Below are positions 33,936-43,206 of a stretch of 64,000 bases of DNA, one piece after another. The position numbers and the translations under genes are program-made. Under the pieces are notes generated by a model. It was not told the DNA's origin. It was given only the letters and a program-made list of their open reading frames with translations, and did no database searches. How positions within the stretch are numbered: position 1 is the stretch's first letter; each line of letters starts with the position of its first letter. The DNA comes from CP2-2F sp034432555 (GTDB taxonomy: Bacteria > Chloroflexota > Anaerolineae > Aggregatilineales > UBA2796). The stretch spans positions 186,001 through 250,000 of the forward strand of contig DAOUBW010000013.1 of the NCBI GenBank assembly GCA_034432555.1, read 5' to 3'.

Positions 33936-36053
33936 CTACTTTGTGGATAGCACAAGGCGTGCATCCAGCGCGATTGCACCACGCCCTTGCTCGTAAACCA
34001 TCAACGGGTTGATGTCCATTTCAACGATCTCTGGGAAATCCGTCACCAATTGGCTGATCTTGAGCAGGGTATCAATGATCGCCTCTTTATCGGCTGGCGG
34101 CTGCCCACGGATGCCATCCAGCAGCGCGTGTGCGCGGATTTCACCAAGCATTTCAGCGGCAGCAGTGCGGTCAAAGGGTGCGACGCGGAAGGTGACATCT
34201 TTCAATGCTTCCACGTAGATGCCGCCTAAGCCGAACGTGACCAACGCGCCAAACTGTGGATCGCGGTTCATGCCGACCAAAATTTCCGTGCCTTTCGGGA
34301 TCATTTCCTGCACCAAGCAGCCCCAGATCACGGCGCCCGGCACATAGCGCTGAGCGCGGTAGATGATTAGATCGAAGGCGTCGCGCACATCCGCCGCAGA
34401 GGCTAAGCCAACCTTCACACCGCCAACATCTGTTTTGTGCAGGATGTCCGGGCTGGCAATCTTCAGCACCACAGGATAGCCCATCTCGCTGGCAATAGCG
34501 ACTGCCTCATCCGCCGTTGCCGCGAGTTTCGCTTGCGGAATACGCAGTTGGTAGGCGCTCATGATGTCGCGGCTTTCCGAATCACCAATTGCCGCACGCC
34601 CTTCGGCGCGCACCTGCTGGATGATCTGGCGCACACGCGCATTGTCCGTCTCAAAGCGTTGTATGCGCAGTTCAGGCGCGTCGCGCAGTTCGCGGTAATC
34701 GCGCATGGCGGCAAAGGCGCGTGCGGCGCGCTCTGGAAAGACGTAGTTCGGCACCCTGTATTCCGCCGCCAACATCTCAACGGCAGGCTTCATCTTGAAC
34801 TCGCCCATCAGGCACGAGACGAGCGGCTTGTTCAAGCCGCGCTCGCGGATCATCTCGGAACACCTGCCGATCACGCGCCCTGTCTCTTGCACGTCGGTCA
34901 TCGCCTGCGGCGTCACAATGGCGATGATGCCGTCCACATTGGGATCAAGGGCAACTTTCTCCAGCGCATAAGCGTAGCGATCTGCCAAAGCATCGCCTAG
35001 CACATCCACCGGATTGTTAGCGCTGGCAGCATCGGGCAAGAAGTCTTGCAACACCTGTGTTGTCTCTGGCTCAAAGCGTGCCAGTTGCAAGCCGCTGCGC
35101 TCTAGCGCATCTGTGCAGAGGATGCCGGGTCCGCCGGCGTTGGTCACAATGGCGATGCGGTCACCTGCCAGCAGCGGTTGGTAGGCGAAGGCGAGCGCGT
35201 AATCGAACAGTTCTTGCAGTGTTTCGGCGCGCAGCACGCCCGCCTGACGGAAAGCAGCGCGGTATGCCTGCTCAGAGCCTGCCAGCGAGCCGGTATGGCT
35301 GGAAACTGCCCGTGAGCCGGCTTGCGTCACGCCGCTTTTCAGGATGATGATCGGCTTTTTGCGGCTGACTTCACGTGCGACGCGCATAAAATCCTGCCCG
35401 TTTGGCAAGCCTTCGCTGTAAGCAAGGATCACCCGTGAGGCAGGATCATCTGCCCATGCCTTCATCAGGTCAATCTCGCTCACATCTGCCTTGTTGCCCA
35501 AGCTAACAAACTTGCTAAAGCCGATTTGTGAACCTGCCATCGCCCAGTCTAGGATTGCCACGCCCAACGCGCCCGATTGCGACATGAAGTCAATCGGACC
35601 GCTTGGTGGCGTGCCAGCCGCAAAGGTGACGTTGAGTGGTGTGAAGCAGTCAATCACGCCAAGGCAGTTCGGACCAATGACGCGGATGTTGTACTGCTTG
35701 GCGATCTTCAGCACTTCCAATTCGCGGTTTATGCCCTCATAGCCCGCCTCACGGAAGCCAGCGCTGATGACCACGACAGATGGCACGCCTTTTTTTCCGC
35801 AATCTTCCATCGCGGCTGGCACGTGCGGATAAGGAATCACAATCACAGCCAGATCAGGCACTTCGGGCAACGCCTGCACATTCGGATATGCCTTGTAGCC
35901 GAGTATCTCGGTGGCTTTGGGATTGATCGGATAGAGGATGCCTCTGTAGCCGCCTTCGATGGCGTTCCGCAGCACGACGTTCCCTAGCTTGGTTGCGTCT
36001 TGGCTGGCGCCCACAATGGCAACTGACTTCGGGCTGAAAAAAGTATCTAGCAT
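33936..36053 (-). CDS. ADP-forming acetate/acyl-CoA ligase (alpha-beta fusion)
   Basis: Converts acyl-CoA + ADP + Pi to acid + ATP, or the reverse, by a phospho-His route. 705 residues, with both subunits fused in one chain: CoA-binding domain (FFSPKSVAIVGAS), ligase domains with catalytic His253 in SSHTGSLAGSE, and a C-terminal ATP-grasp domain (YPVVLKIASPDILHKTDVGGV). ATG 36053 has AAGGAG seven bases upstream, so the 20 extra residues of the open frame are not real. It sits between a thioesterase and the DRTGG protein: a module for making or using acetate and other short acids. Confidence 0.93.
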   Translation of the reverse strand: MLDTFFSPKSVAIVGASQDATKLGNVVLRNAIEGGYRGILYPINPKATEILGYKAYPNVQALPEVPDLAVIVIPYPHVPAAMEDCGKKGVPSVVVISAGFREAGYEGINRELEVLKIAKQYNIRVIGPNCLGVIDCFTPLNVTFAAGTPPSGPIDFMSQSGALGVAILDWAMAGSQIGFSKFVSLGNKADVSEIDLMKAWADDPASRVILAYSEGLPNGQDFMRVAREVSRKKPIIILKSGVTQAGSRAVSSHTGSLAGSEQAYRAAFRQAGVLRAETLQELFDYALAFAYQPLLAGDRIAIVTNAGGPGILCTDALERSGLQLARFEPETTQVLQDFLPDAASANNPVDVLGDALADRYAYALEKVALDPNVDGIIAIVTPQAMTDVQETGRVIGRCSEMIRERGLNKPLVSCLMGEFKMKPAVEMLAAEYRVPNYVFPERAARAFAAMRDYRELRDAPELRIQRFETDNARVRQIIQQVRAEGRAAIGDSESRDIMSAYQLRIPQAKLAATADEAVAIASEMGYPVVLKIASPDILHKTDVGGVKVGLASAADVRDAFDLIIYRAQRYVPGAVIWGCLVQEMIPKGTEILVGMNRDPQFGALVTFGLGGIYVEALKDVTFRVAPFDRTAAAEMLGEIRAHALLDGIRGQPPADKEAIIDTLLKISQLVTDFPEIVEMDINPLMVYEQGRGAIALDARLVLSTK

Positions 36054-36081
36054 TGGCAGACTCCTTGTAAGTCTTGTGTCC

Positions 36082-36912
36082 TTAGGTTGATGCACGGCGT
36101 CCCGAGGCGGCAAGTGCGTTCAATGCCGCCTCAGAAAGGCGATCCGCGCCGTTGAGTGTGTAGGACGCTAAATCGGTAGCGAGACGTTCATTGGTAGCCG
36201 CGCTGAACACTTGTGTGCGCCACACCAACCGATTCGCAGCTGTGCCGAGCAGTTGGCAGACGATCCGCAATGGCTCATCGGGCTGTGCGCTGCGGAAATA
36301 TTCCACCTCGCGCCCGAAGGGTGTGCAAGGCTGATCAATGCCGCGCATTGCCTCGTAGATTGCCTGCTCTGCCCACGCCACATAGACGCTGTTATTGACG
36401 TGCGCGGCGCTGTCAATCTCGTAGACTTGCACCGTTCGGGAATACTCACGCGGCGCTATCTCTAACGGTATAAACGATTCAACGCCTGTCTCAAGCGGAT
36501 CGAGCGTGCCGCTGGGCAGGAAAGCCTCGTAAAATTCATCAGGCAGGCGCACAGGGCGCAGCGATTCCGTATCCACGTACACCCAATTGGTGCGCCCACG
36601 CACAATCGGCAGCCCATCGGCACGGCGTAGATCGTACTCACGGTGTGATTGTACGCGGCGATAATCGGACACCCACGTTTGCATGGTCAGTGTGTCGCCG
36701 TAGCGCGCATCGGCAAGGTAGCGCAGATAGGTTTTACGCGCAAACCAAGCCCGTTTATTCGCCTGATACCAGTGATAGCTATAGCCACACCAGGCGCTTG
36801 CCTGTGTGGCGGATTCCTCAAGATAGTTCAGATAGACAGGTAAGCGCACGGTATCTTGTGCGCCAATCTCATAGGTGCGGACGGCAAATTGCCATGCATA
36901 AACCTTCGGCAC
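36082..36912 (-). CDS. Tandem-hotdog acyl thioesterase (acyl-ACP/acyl-CoA type)
   Basis: 276 residues with two hotdog units: the first with LNYLEESATQASAWCGYSY, the second with DSAAHVNNSVYVAWAEQAIYE, where the H-x-N pattern is the FatA/FatB-like catalytic core. Double-hotdog acyl-ACP thioesterases release free fatty acids. It lies 28 bases upstream of the ADP-forming ligase, whose substrate could be the released acid. The gene starts at ATG 36912 with no strong ribosome site. Confidence 0.82.
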   Translation of the reverse strand: MPKVYAWQFAVRTYEIGAQDTVRLPVYLNYLEESATQASAWCGYSYHWYQANKRAWFARKTYLRYLADARYGDTLTMQTWVSDYRRVQSHREYDLRRADGLPIVRGRTNWVYVDTESLRPVRLPDEFYEAFLPSGTLDPLETGVESFIPLEIAPREYSRTVQVYEIDSAAHVNNSVYVAWAEQAIYEAMRGIDQPCTPFGREVEYFRSAQPDEPLRIVCQLLGTAANRLVWRTQVFSAATNERLATDLASYTLNGADRLSEAALNALAASGRRAST

Positions 36913-37003
36913 GCGCTTCCTACTTTATAAGGTGAGACCTTGACGCGCCTATTGTGCCGCAAAACTGGGCAAAATGGGTAGCCGCATAAAGCACTAGGAT
37001 TGG

Positions 37004-37017
37004 GTGACGTTTGTCAC
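37004..37017. promoter_or_regulatory. Inverted repeat upstream of pfkA
   Basis: GTGAC-GTTT-GTCAC, a 5-bp dyad about 95 bases before the pfkA -10. It could be an operator half-site pair; no regulator is adjacent. The rest of the 36913-37176 gap contains only the -10 element at 37108-37116. Confidence 0.3.
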
Positions 37018-37107
37018 AAGCACACTGCAAAAGGTGTGCCTTATGCGCTTTTACAGGCGGTTGAGCGCGCTAAATTTTCAAACAGCACGCCGTATTGGCA
37101 CAGGATG

Positions 37108-37116
37108 TGTTATACT
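37108..37116 (+). promoter_or_regulatory. Extended -10 promoter of pfkA
   Basis: TGTTATACT (TG, one base, TATACT), a full extended -10. No good -35 is placed 17 bases upstream, which an extended -10 does not need. The same TGTTATACT occurs in front of rpsB. Confidence 0.6.
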
Positions 37117-37176
37117 TTTTGCGGAAAACAGGACGAACAGAAAACCACAGCGCCCACGACAAGGGGAAATGCAATT

Positions 37177-38142
37177 ATGAAACGAATCGCCGTGATGACC
37201 AGCGGCGGCGATGCGCCGGGCATGAACGCCGCTATCCGTGCTGTTGTGCGGACTGCCCTTTCAAAGGGCATTGAAGTCTATGGCATCCGCCAAGCCTATC
37301 GCGGCTTGCTGGCGGGCGATTTTGAACGCCTAACCAACCGCGAAGTGAGCGGCATTTTGCAGCGCGGCGGCACCATTCTGCAAACGGCACGCAACGATGA
37401 ATTCAAGACGCCACAAGGGCAACGGCGCGGCTTGCGGCGGCTGAACGAACACGGTATTGAGGGCTTGGTTGTCATTGGCGGTGATGGCAGCTTGCGTGGC
37501 GCGCTGGCGCTCCACAATTTGGGCGTCCCTGTGGTCGGTGTTCCCGGCAGCATTGATAACGATATCTGGGGAACAAACATGAGCATTGGCGTGGATACAG
37601 CGCTCAACACCATCCTTGACGCGCTCGACCGCCTGCGCGACACTGCCTCCAGCCATGAGCGCGCCTTCCTGATCGAGGTGATGGGGCGCAACTGCGGCTA
37701 TCTAGCGTTGATGTCCGGTATTTTGGGCGGCGCAGAACTGACCCTCATCCCTGAAAAGACAATGGAGCTTGAAGAAATTGCCGCACGTCTTGAGGATGCC
37801 TACCTGCGCGGCAAAAATCACGCGATTGCAGTCGTTGCCGAAGGCGCCAAGCACAAGATCACCGATATTGTAAAATACCTTGAAGGGCAGAACGTCGGCT
37901 TTGAGGTACGCATCACGATCTTGGGTCACATCCAGCGCGGCGGCAGCCCAACTGCCTTTGATCGCTTGCTGGCATCGCGCTTAGGCATCAGGGCGGTGGA
38001 GTGTTTGTGTAACGGCGAACATGGTATCATGGTTGGCTTGAACGGGCGCGAAATCTCGCCTGTGCCGTTGGAGGAAGTGACCACCAAACACCGCCCCGCC
38101 AACCTTGATTATTATGAGATGGGCGAGATGCTCTCGCGCTAA
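37177..38142 (+). CDS. pfkA: ATP-dependent 6-phosphofructokinase
   Basis: Phosphorylates fructose 6-phosphate in glycolysis. 321 residues, the bacterial PfkA size. MTSGGDAPGMNAAIR at the start, GGDGSLRGA with Gly104, and PGSIDNDIWGTN with Gly124. PPi-dependent relatives have Asp and Lys at those two sites, so this should use ATP. EVMGRNCGYLAL and LGHIQRGGSPTAFDR also match. ATG 37177 has AAGGGGA nine bases upstream; the open frame to 37000 is not supported. Its stop overlaps that of the convergent lipoprotein gene by four bases. Confidence 0.95.
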   Translation: MKRIAVMTSGGDAPGMNAAIRAVVRTALSKGIEVYGIRQAYRGLLAGDFERLTNREVSGILQRGGTILQTARNDEFKTPQGQRRGLRRLNEHGIEGLVVIGGDGSLRGALALHNLGVPVVGVPGSIDNDIWGTNMSIGVDTALNTILDALDRLRDTASSHERAFLIEVMGRNCGYLALMSGILGGAELTLIPEKTMELEEIAARLEDAYLRGKNHAIAVVAEGAKHKITDIVKYLEGQNVGFEVRITILGHIQRGGSPTAFDRLLASRLGIRAVECLCNGEHGIMVGLNGREISPVPLEEVTTKHRPANLDYYEMGEMLSR

Positions 38143-38828
38143 CGGCTGACGCGCACTTGTGCATAAAGCGTGCCATATAAGGCGCCGCCACTAATGCCGC
38201 TTAGGTCGGCGCTGCTTTGGCGCTGAAAGCCAAGCCGCAGCGGCACGCGCAGCGTCAGCAGATCGGCGGCACGCATGGCCTCCCAAAAAATGGGATCGCT
38301 CAAAACAATGCCCTCAGGAAACTCCACACACGCCAGCCGCAAGGTGGTAGGTTGGGCAGCCTTTTCAGGCACAAAGCGCAGCTTAGCGATCACGCCGCCA
38401 TCCTCTGTGGGTTGCAGATCGCCCGCCAGCGTCGCACGGATCGGCTCAGGGTCTAGGGCAGCCGTGACGCACGGCGGTTGCAGCACGGTTGGGTAAAACT
38501 CCACACTGCCGCTGAGCGTGCCATCAACCGCCACCTCCACCAGTGCCGTGCCAAAGAAGCGCACATCATCAAAAGTGATGCCCTCACGCAGTTGCAGGTT
38601 GATATCCACCAGCCAGGCGCCAAGCAACGGCGCAAGCGCATAGGGCAGTGTTGGCGTTGGCGTTGGCGCAAGAGTCGCGGTCGGCGCAAGGGTCACGATG
38701 CGCGTTGGAAGGCGCGTCGGCTGTGGCGGACGCAAGGTTGCCGTCGGTGCAGGTGGTGGCGCGCACGCCACCACACTGAACATCAAGCATAAACAGAGTA
38801 CAACAAAGCGCTGATTAATTGTCGTCAT
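38139..38828 (-). CDS. Predicted lipoprotein with Pro/Thr-rich linker
   Basis: About 229 residues. Hydrophobic start FVVLCLCLMFSVVAC gives a lipobox (SVVAC-A), then a Pro/Thr-rich linker of about 40 residues and a beta-rich domain of about 160 residues that I do not recognise. ATG 38828 overlaps the 3' end of the upstream kinase gene, so translation is coupled; upstream in-frame ATGs come from the kinase's GATGAC repeat and would add only Met-Thr repeats. A role with the kinase, for example as an external partner, is an inference from the overlap. Confidence 0.6.
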   Translation of the reverse strand: MTTINQRFVVLCLCLMFSVVACAPPPAPTATLRPPQPTRLPTRIVTLAPTATLAPTPTPTLPYALAPLLGAWLVDINLQLREGITFDDVRFFGTALVEVAVDGTLSGSVEFYPTVLQPPCVTAALDPEPIRATLAGDLQPTEDGGVIAKLRFVPEKAAQPTTLRLACVEFPEGIVLSDPIFWEAMRAADLLTLRVPLRLGFQRQSSADLSGISGGALYGTLYAQVRVSR

Positions 38829-41358
38829 CGTCATCGTCATCGTCATCATCACCACCGCCGCCACCAACACCGCCACCCGAACCGTCGGGGCGTGATGCAG
38901 TTGGGCGTGCCGTGCTGATTACGGCAGGGCGCGGTGTAGTGGGCTGTATGGTTGCTGTGGCAGGCACGGGTGTGCGTGTTGCTGTTGGCGTCGGTGTGAA
39001 AGTAGGGGTTAGTGTAGCGCTGTAGGCTGCCAAGAGCGATTCAAGATAGGCGCGCCATTCTTCGTTGTTTTGTGCATCAGGGAAGCTGAGCGCCGTGCGA
39101 ATGTTCTCTTGTGCTTTGGCGAGATCGCCACGTGCATAGTAGAGTGCCGCTTGTTCTACGTAAGGTGATGCCCACTCATAGGTAGCTTCTTTGGCGCGCT
39201 CATAGGCAGCGATTGCCTCATCTGCCCTGCCCAGCAATGCCAAAACACGCCCTTCATCAGCATCTAGTTGGTGATCGAAGTATGGATTGAAGAACGGCGC
39301 TTCATATTTCCAGGCATCAGGTTCGGCGCGCACGATAGCCAGCTTTTCAAGCGCCTCCGCGTAGTTGCCAGCATCACGGGCGAGCAGTGCCTGTGTGTAG
39401 GCAGCCAGCGCGTTATTTGGCTCAACTTTTTGGGCGGCGGCGCTCCATTCAGCGGCGAGTGCAGGTTGGTTGGTGACCCAAGCTACGTAGGAGGCCTGAC
39501 CAAGATAGTTGGCATCTGCTAAAGCGGGATTAGGCTCTTGCGTTGTAATGGTGGTCGCATTGGTGAACAGGGCAAGCGCCTCGCTCGGCTGCTTGTTCAG
39601 CAGATAGGCGGCAGCGGTTTGCGGATGTTTCCACAGCTCAGGGCGCAGGCGCAGCGACTCCTCATAATCACGCACGGCATCGCCATAGCGCGAGGTTCTG
39701 TAGTAGAAGTTACCGCGCTCCGTGTGCAGTGCGTCATTCTGGGGTGCCAGTTCAATGGCACGGCTGAAATCCGCTTCTTTTTGTGGGTTGTTTTCTTGCA
39801 CATCTTCAAGGGCAAGGGCGCGCAGCAGATAAACCGCTGAATCCTGTGAGCCGCGCTCAATCGCTAGTGTATAGAACATCACGGCACGCGGGCGGTCATC
39901 AATGGGTGAATAATGATGATAAAAACCAAGCGGGATGTATGCCTCTGGACGCTTATTGTCTTGTACAACGGCTTGTTCGGCGTTTCTCTTGCCCGCCTCT
40001 AAGCGTTCGCGTTCGCTACGAAACTGCACCAACACCCAAGCATTCAGCGCCAGCAGTTCGTAGTTCTGTGGATCGCTGGCAAGGGCAGTCTGAGCAGTTT
40101 CAAGGGCAGCTTCGAGCAAGCCGTTACCAATGAAATCGCGCACTTTGGCTGTCACTTCAGCGTATTGTGGATCGCCGCCAGCGAGGACTACTGCCGTGGG
40201 TGGGTCAGTTGGTTGGCTCGTTGCGGTGGCAGGTAAATCAGTCGCAGGCGCTGCTGCCACGATCTCATCGCGGCGGGTAGGGGTAGCGGTCGCAGTGGCA
40301 GTGACGGTAGCGGTCGCAGTGGCAGTGGGCGTCAGCGTGGGCGCAGCCGCAACAAATATGCCTAGGGGGCTGCCGCTGATCAGTGTGCTGGCAAGCAACA
40401 CAATGCCGATCAACCCACCAACACCTAGCACGAAGGGCAGCACTGAGCGGCGCTCTGGCAACAAGATTGTCTCAGGTGATTTGCCCACCGACGGCGCAAG
40501 ATCAACGGTATCCTCCGCGACACCTATTTCGTGGGCAACCTTTTCAGCCTGAACGAGCGCATCACGCAGTTCAGCCGCACTCTGATAGCGCTGCGTTTTA
40601 TCCTTTGCCAGCGCTTTGATCACAATCCGTTCAACACTCTCTGGTAGGTGTGGCACACGCGGACGCAGCGGCGGCAGCGGATCATTGATATGCTTCAGGA
40701 TCACGGCGTAAGGCGTATCCGCATCGTAGGGCAGTTCGCCACTGAGCATCTCGTAGAGCATGACGCCCAAGCTGTAAACATCCGTGCGTTCGTCCACCTG
40801 TTCACCGCGTCCCGCCTCAGGACTCATATAGGCAGGCGTGCCAACTGCCGCGCCAGATGCCGTTAAGCCTGTGGCGCCTGCCAGTTTAGCGATGCCGAAA
40901 TCAGTCAGGATCGGCTCGCCATTCTTGCTCCACAAGACGTTCGCCGGTTTTATATCGCGGTGCAACATGCCGTTGGCGTGCGCGTAGGCAAGTGCATCTG
41001 CCAGTTTACGCGCCACGCTCAGCGCTTGCGAGACGGGCATAGCGCCGTGCTTTTGCAGGTAATTTTTGAGCGTCTCTGTCTCGACGTACTCCATCACCAT
41101 GTAGTATTCTTCGTCCTGCACGTCGAAATCGATCACCTGTACAATGTGTGGATGGCGCAAAGTGCCAACCACACGCGCCTCTCGGCGGAAACGCTCGATG
41201 AAGCTAGCATCGTCGGCGTATTGTGGATGCATCACCTTCACAGCGACAAAACGATCCATGCCCGGCTGATAGGCGCGGTAGACTGTCGCCATGCCGCCGC
41301 GCCCTAGCCGTTCGATGATCTGATATTTACCGAGCGTTTGCCCACTCAGGTCTGCCAT
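38815..41358 (-). CDS. Transmembrane Ser/Thr protein kinase with TPR repeats and poly-Asp tail
   Basis: 847 residues. Kinase domain (about 10-270) with RLGRGGMATVY, VAVKV, HRDIKPANVLW, DFGIAKL and SPEAGRG. A membrane helix near 310-335 (VLPFVLGVGGLIGIVLLAST), a Thr/Ala linker, then about 400 residues of TPR-like helical repeats with A-x-x-x-Y-x-x-A patterns (for example YLLRALALEDVQ, ADEAIAAYERAKEA). The C-terminus is a Thr/Pro stretch, a GGGVGGGGG run, then ten Asp and a final Asn. GGAAGGA precedes ATG 41358. Same plan as the 19.3 kb kinase but with a TPR in place of the propeller. Confidence 0.9.
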   Translation of the reverse strand: MADLSGQTLGKYQIIERLGRGGMATVYRAYQPGMDRFVAVKVMHPQYADDASFIERFRREARVVGTLRHPHIVQVIDFDVQDEEYYMVMEYVETETLKNYLQKHGAMPVSQALSVARKLADALAYAHANGMLHRDIKPANVLWSKNGEPILTDFGIAKLAGATGLTASGAAVGTPAYMSPEAGRGEQVDERTDVYSLGVMLYEMLSGELPYDADTPYAVILKHINDPLPPLRPRVPHLPESVERIVIKALAKDKTQRYQSAAELRDALVQAEKVAHEIGVAEDTVDLAPSVGKSPETILLPERRSVLPFVLGVGGLIGIVLLASTLISGSPLGIFVAAAPTLTPTATATATVTATATATPTRRDEIVAAAPATDLPATATSQPTDPPTAVVLAGGDPQYAEVTAKVRDFIGNGLLEAALETAQTALASDPQNYELLALNAWVLVQFRSERERLEAGKRNAEQAVVQDNKRPEAYIPLGFYHHYSPIDDRPRAVMFYTLAIERGSQDSAVYLLRALALEDVQENNPQKEADFSRAIELAPQNDALHTERGNFYYRTSRYGDAVRDYEESLRLRPELWKHPQTAAAYLLNKQPSEALALFTNATTITTQEPNPALADANYLGQASYVAWVTNQPALAAEWSAAAQKVEPNNALAAYTQALLARDAGNYAEALEKLAIVRAEPDAWKYEAPFFNPYFDHQLDADEGRVLALLGRADEAIAAYERAKEATYEWASPYVEQAALYYARGDLAKAQENIRTALSFPDAQNNEEWRAYLESLLAAYSATLTPTFTPTPTATRTPVPATATIQPTTPRPAVISTARPTASRPDGSGGGVGGGGGDDDDDDDDDDN
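38824..38847 (-). repeat. Hexamer repeat coding for the poly-Asp tail
   Basis: Four copies of GTCATC on the plus strand (GATGAC on the coding strand), with further near copies on either side. It codes for Asp in the kinase and for Met-Thr in the overlapping upstream extension of the lipoprotein frame. Confidence 0.9.
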
Positions 41359-41431
41359 ACAGCTAAAATCCTTCCTATAACAACACGAAAGGCAGGCTGC
41401 TCGTACACCGCCTGCCTGCTTTACCGACCCG

Positions 41432-43126
41432 CTAGAGTGAAAGAGTCACGGCGCCTTCCGCTGCGGATTGAACCAAGCGTGCATACTTGGCGAACACGCC
41501 TTGCTTGTAGCGCGGCTCTGGCGCGTGCCATGCAGCGCGCCGTTCTGCCAAATCTGCTTCGCTTAGCTCAACGTTCACTTGGCGGGCGTTTACGTCAATG
41601 TTAATCGTATCGCCTTCGCGCAGCAGTCCAATCGGACCACCGAGTGCTGCCTCTGGCGAGACATGCCCAAGCATCAAGCCGCGTGTGGCACCGCTGAAGC
41701 GCCCATCGGTCAGCAGCGCCACCGAGCCGCCCAAATCCGCGCCGGCGATGGCGGCTGTCACTGCCAGCATCTCTTGCATCCCAGGACCCCCGACGGGACC
41801 TTCATAGCGGATGACGACCACATCGCCCGCCACAATCTGATTGTTGTAGACAGCCTGAAGTGCCTCTGCCTCGCTGTTAAACACACGCGCAGGACCGCGG
41901 TGCGTAAGGCGCTCATAGCCAAAGAGCTTGACCACAGCACCTTCCGGCGCAAGGTTGCCGCGCAAAATGACCAAGCCGCCGGTTGCCTTAATTGGATTGC
42001 TCAGCGGGCGGATCACCTCTTGGTTAGGCGTTTCTTGGGCGCTGGCGGCTTCCTCGGCGATGGTCTTACCAGTGACGGTGAGGCATTCGCCATGCAGATA
42101 GCCGCCTTCCAGCAGGCGCTTTGCCAGCAGCGGAATGCCACCGGCACGGGTCATGTCCGTGGCGACGAACCGTCCGCCCGGCTTCAGATCGCAGAGCAGG
42201 GGTGTGTTTTCGCTCAGATGATGAATTTCTTCCAGCGAGAGCGGGATGCCTGCTTCACGGGCAATTGCCAGCATATGCAGCACGCCGTTGGTCGAGCCAC
42301 CGGTTGCCGCAATGGAGCGCACGGCATTCTCAATGGATTGGCGCGTCACGATATGCGAAGGACGCCGATCCGCGGCGATCAACTCCATGATTAACTGCCC
42401 AGCGCGGTATGCCACATCGTCCTTTTCGGCATCCATAGCTGGCACGCCTGAAAAGCGCATCGGACACATGCCCAAAATCTCGATGGCGGTTGCCATCGTG
42501 TTGGCAGTGAACTGCCCGCCACAGGCGCCGGGTCCAGGGCAGGCAACCGACTCGATAGCGTGTAGTTCCTCCAGCGAGATTTTGCCTTTGGTATAGGCGC
42601 CGATTGCCTCATAGACATCCTGAATGGTCACATCTTTGCCGTTGTAGCTGCCGGGCGCAATCGAGCCGCCATAGAGCGCCAACGCGGGAATATCGCAGCG
42701 GATTAAGCCCATCACCGTGCCGGGGATGGTCTTATCGCAAGCGTTGAGGGCGATCACACCGTCGAAGGCGTTGGCGCGCACGATCAACTCAATCGAGTCG
42801 GCGATCACCTCACGGCTGATCAGCGACGCCTTCATGCCTTCCGTCCCCATAGTGATGCCATCGGAGATGCTGACTGTGTTGAACTCTAAGGGCGTGCCGC
42901 CAGCCGCTTTAATGCCTTCCCGCACTTTTGCTGCCAAACGCCGCAAATGCCAATTGCACGGACCGATCTCGATCCATGTGTTGGCAATGGCAATGATCGG
43001 CTTATTCAGGTCATCATCAGTCAAGCCGATTGCCTTGAACATGCTGCGTGCGCCGGCGCGGTTGGCGCCTTCCAGCAAAACGCGGCTGCGCGCATTGAGT
43101 TTTGTGGTTGTGCCGTTGCCTGTCAT
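41432..43126 (-). CDS. ilvD: Dihydroxy-acid dehydratase
   Basis: Third step of branched-chain amino acid synthesis; an Fe-S and Mg2+ enzyme. 564 residues, full length. The three cluster Cys regions are visible: GPCNWH, NACDKTIPG and GPGACGGQFTANTM. SDGITMGTEGMK and TDGRFSGATRGLMLGHVSPEA are family signatures. AAAGGA precedes ATG 43126 by nine bases. It is alone here; other ilv genes are elsewhere. Confidence 0.96.
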   Translation of the reverse strand: MTGNGTTTKLNARSRVLLEGANRAGARSMFKAIGLTDDDLNKPIIAIANTWIEIGPCNWHLRRLAAKVREGIKAAGGTPLEFNTVSISDGITMGTEGMKASLISREVIADSIELIVRANAFDGVIALNACDKTIPGTVMGLIRCDIPALALYGGSIAPGSYNGKDVTIQDVYEAIGAYTKGKISLEELHAIESVACPGPGACGGQFTANTMATAIEILGMCPMRFSGVPAMDAEKDDVAYRAGQLIMELIAADRRPSHIVTRQSIENAVRSIAATGGSTNGVLHMLAIAREAGIPLSLEEIHHLSENTPLLCDLKPGGRFVATDMTRAGGIPLLAKRLLEGGYLHGECLTVTGKTIAEEAASAQETPNQEVIRPLSNPIKATGGLVILRGNLAPEGAVVKLFGYERLTHRGPARVFNSEAEALQAVYNNQIVAGDVVVIRYEGPVGGPGMQEMLAVTAAIAGADLGGSVALLTDGRFSGATRGLMLGHVSPEAALGGPIGLLREGDTINIDVNARQVNVELSEADLAERRAAWHAPEPRYKQGVFAKYARLVQSAAEGAVTLSL

Positions 43127-43206
43127 GCGAAAACATCCTTTTGTGTGCCATCAATTCCTAAAGGCAATGCCTAAAGATTGTACGGCAAGGGCGCAGCCGT
43201 GCAAAG

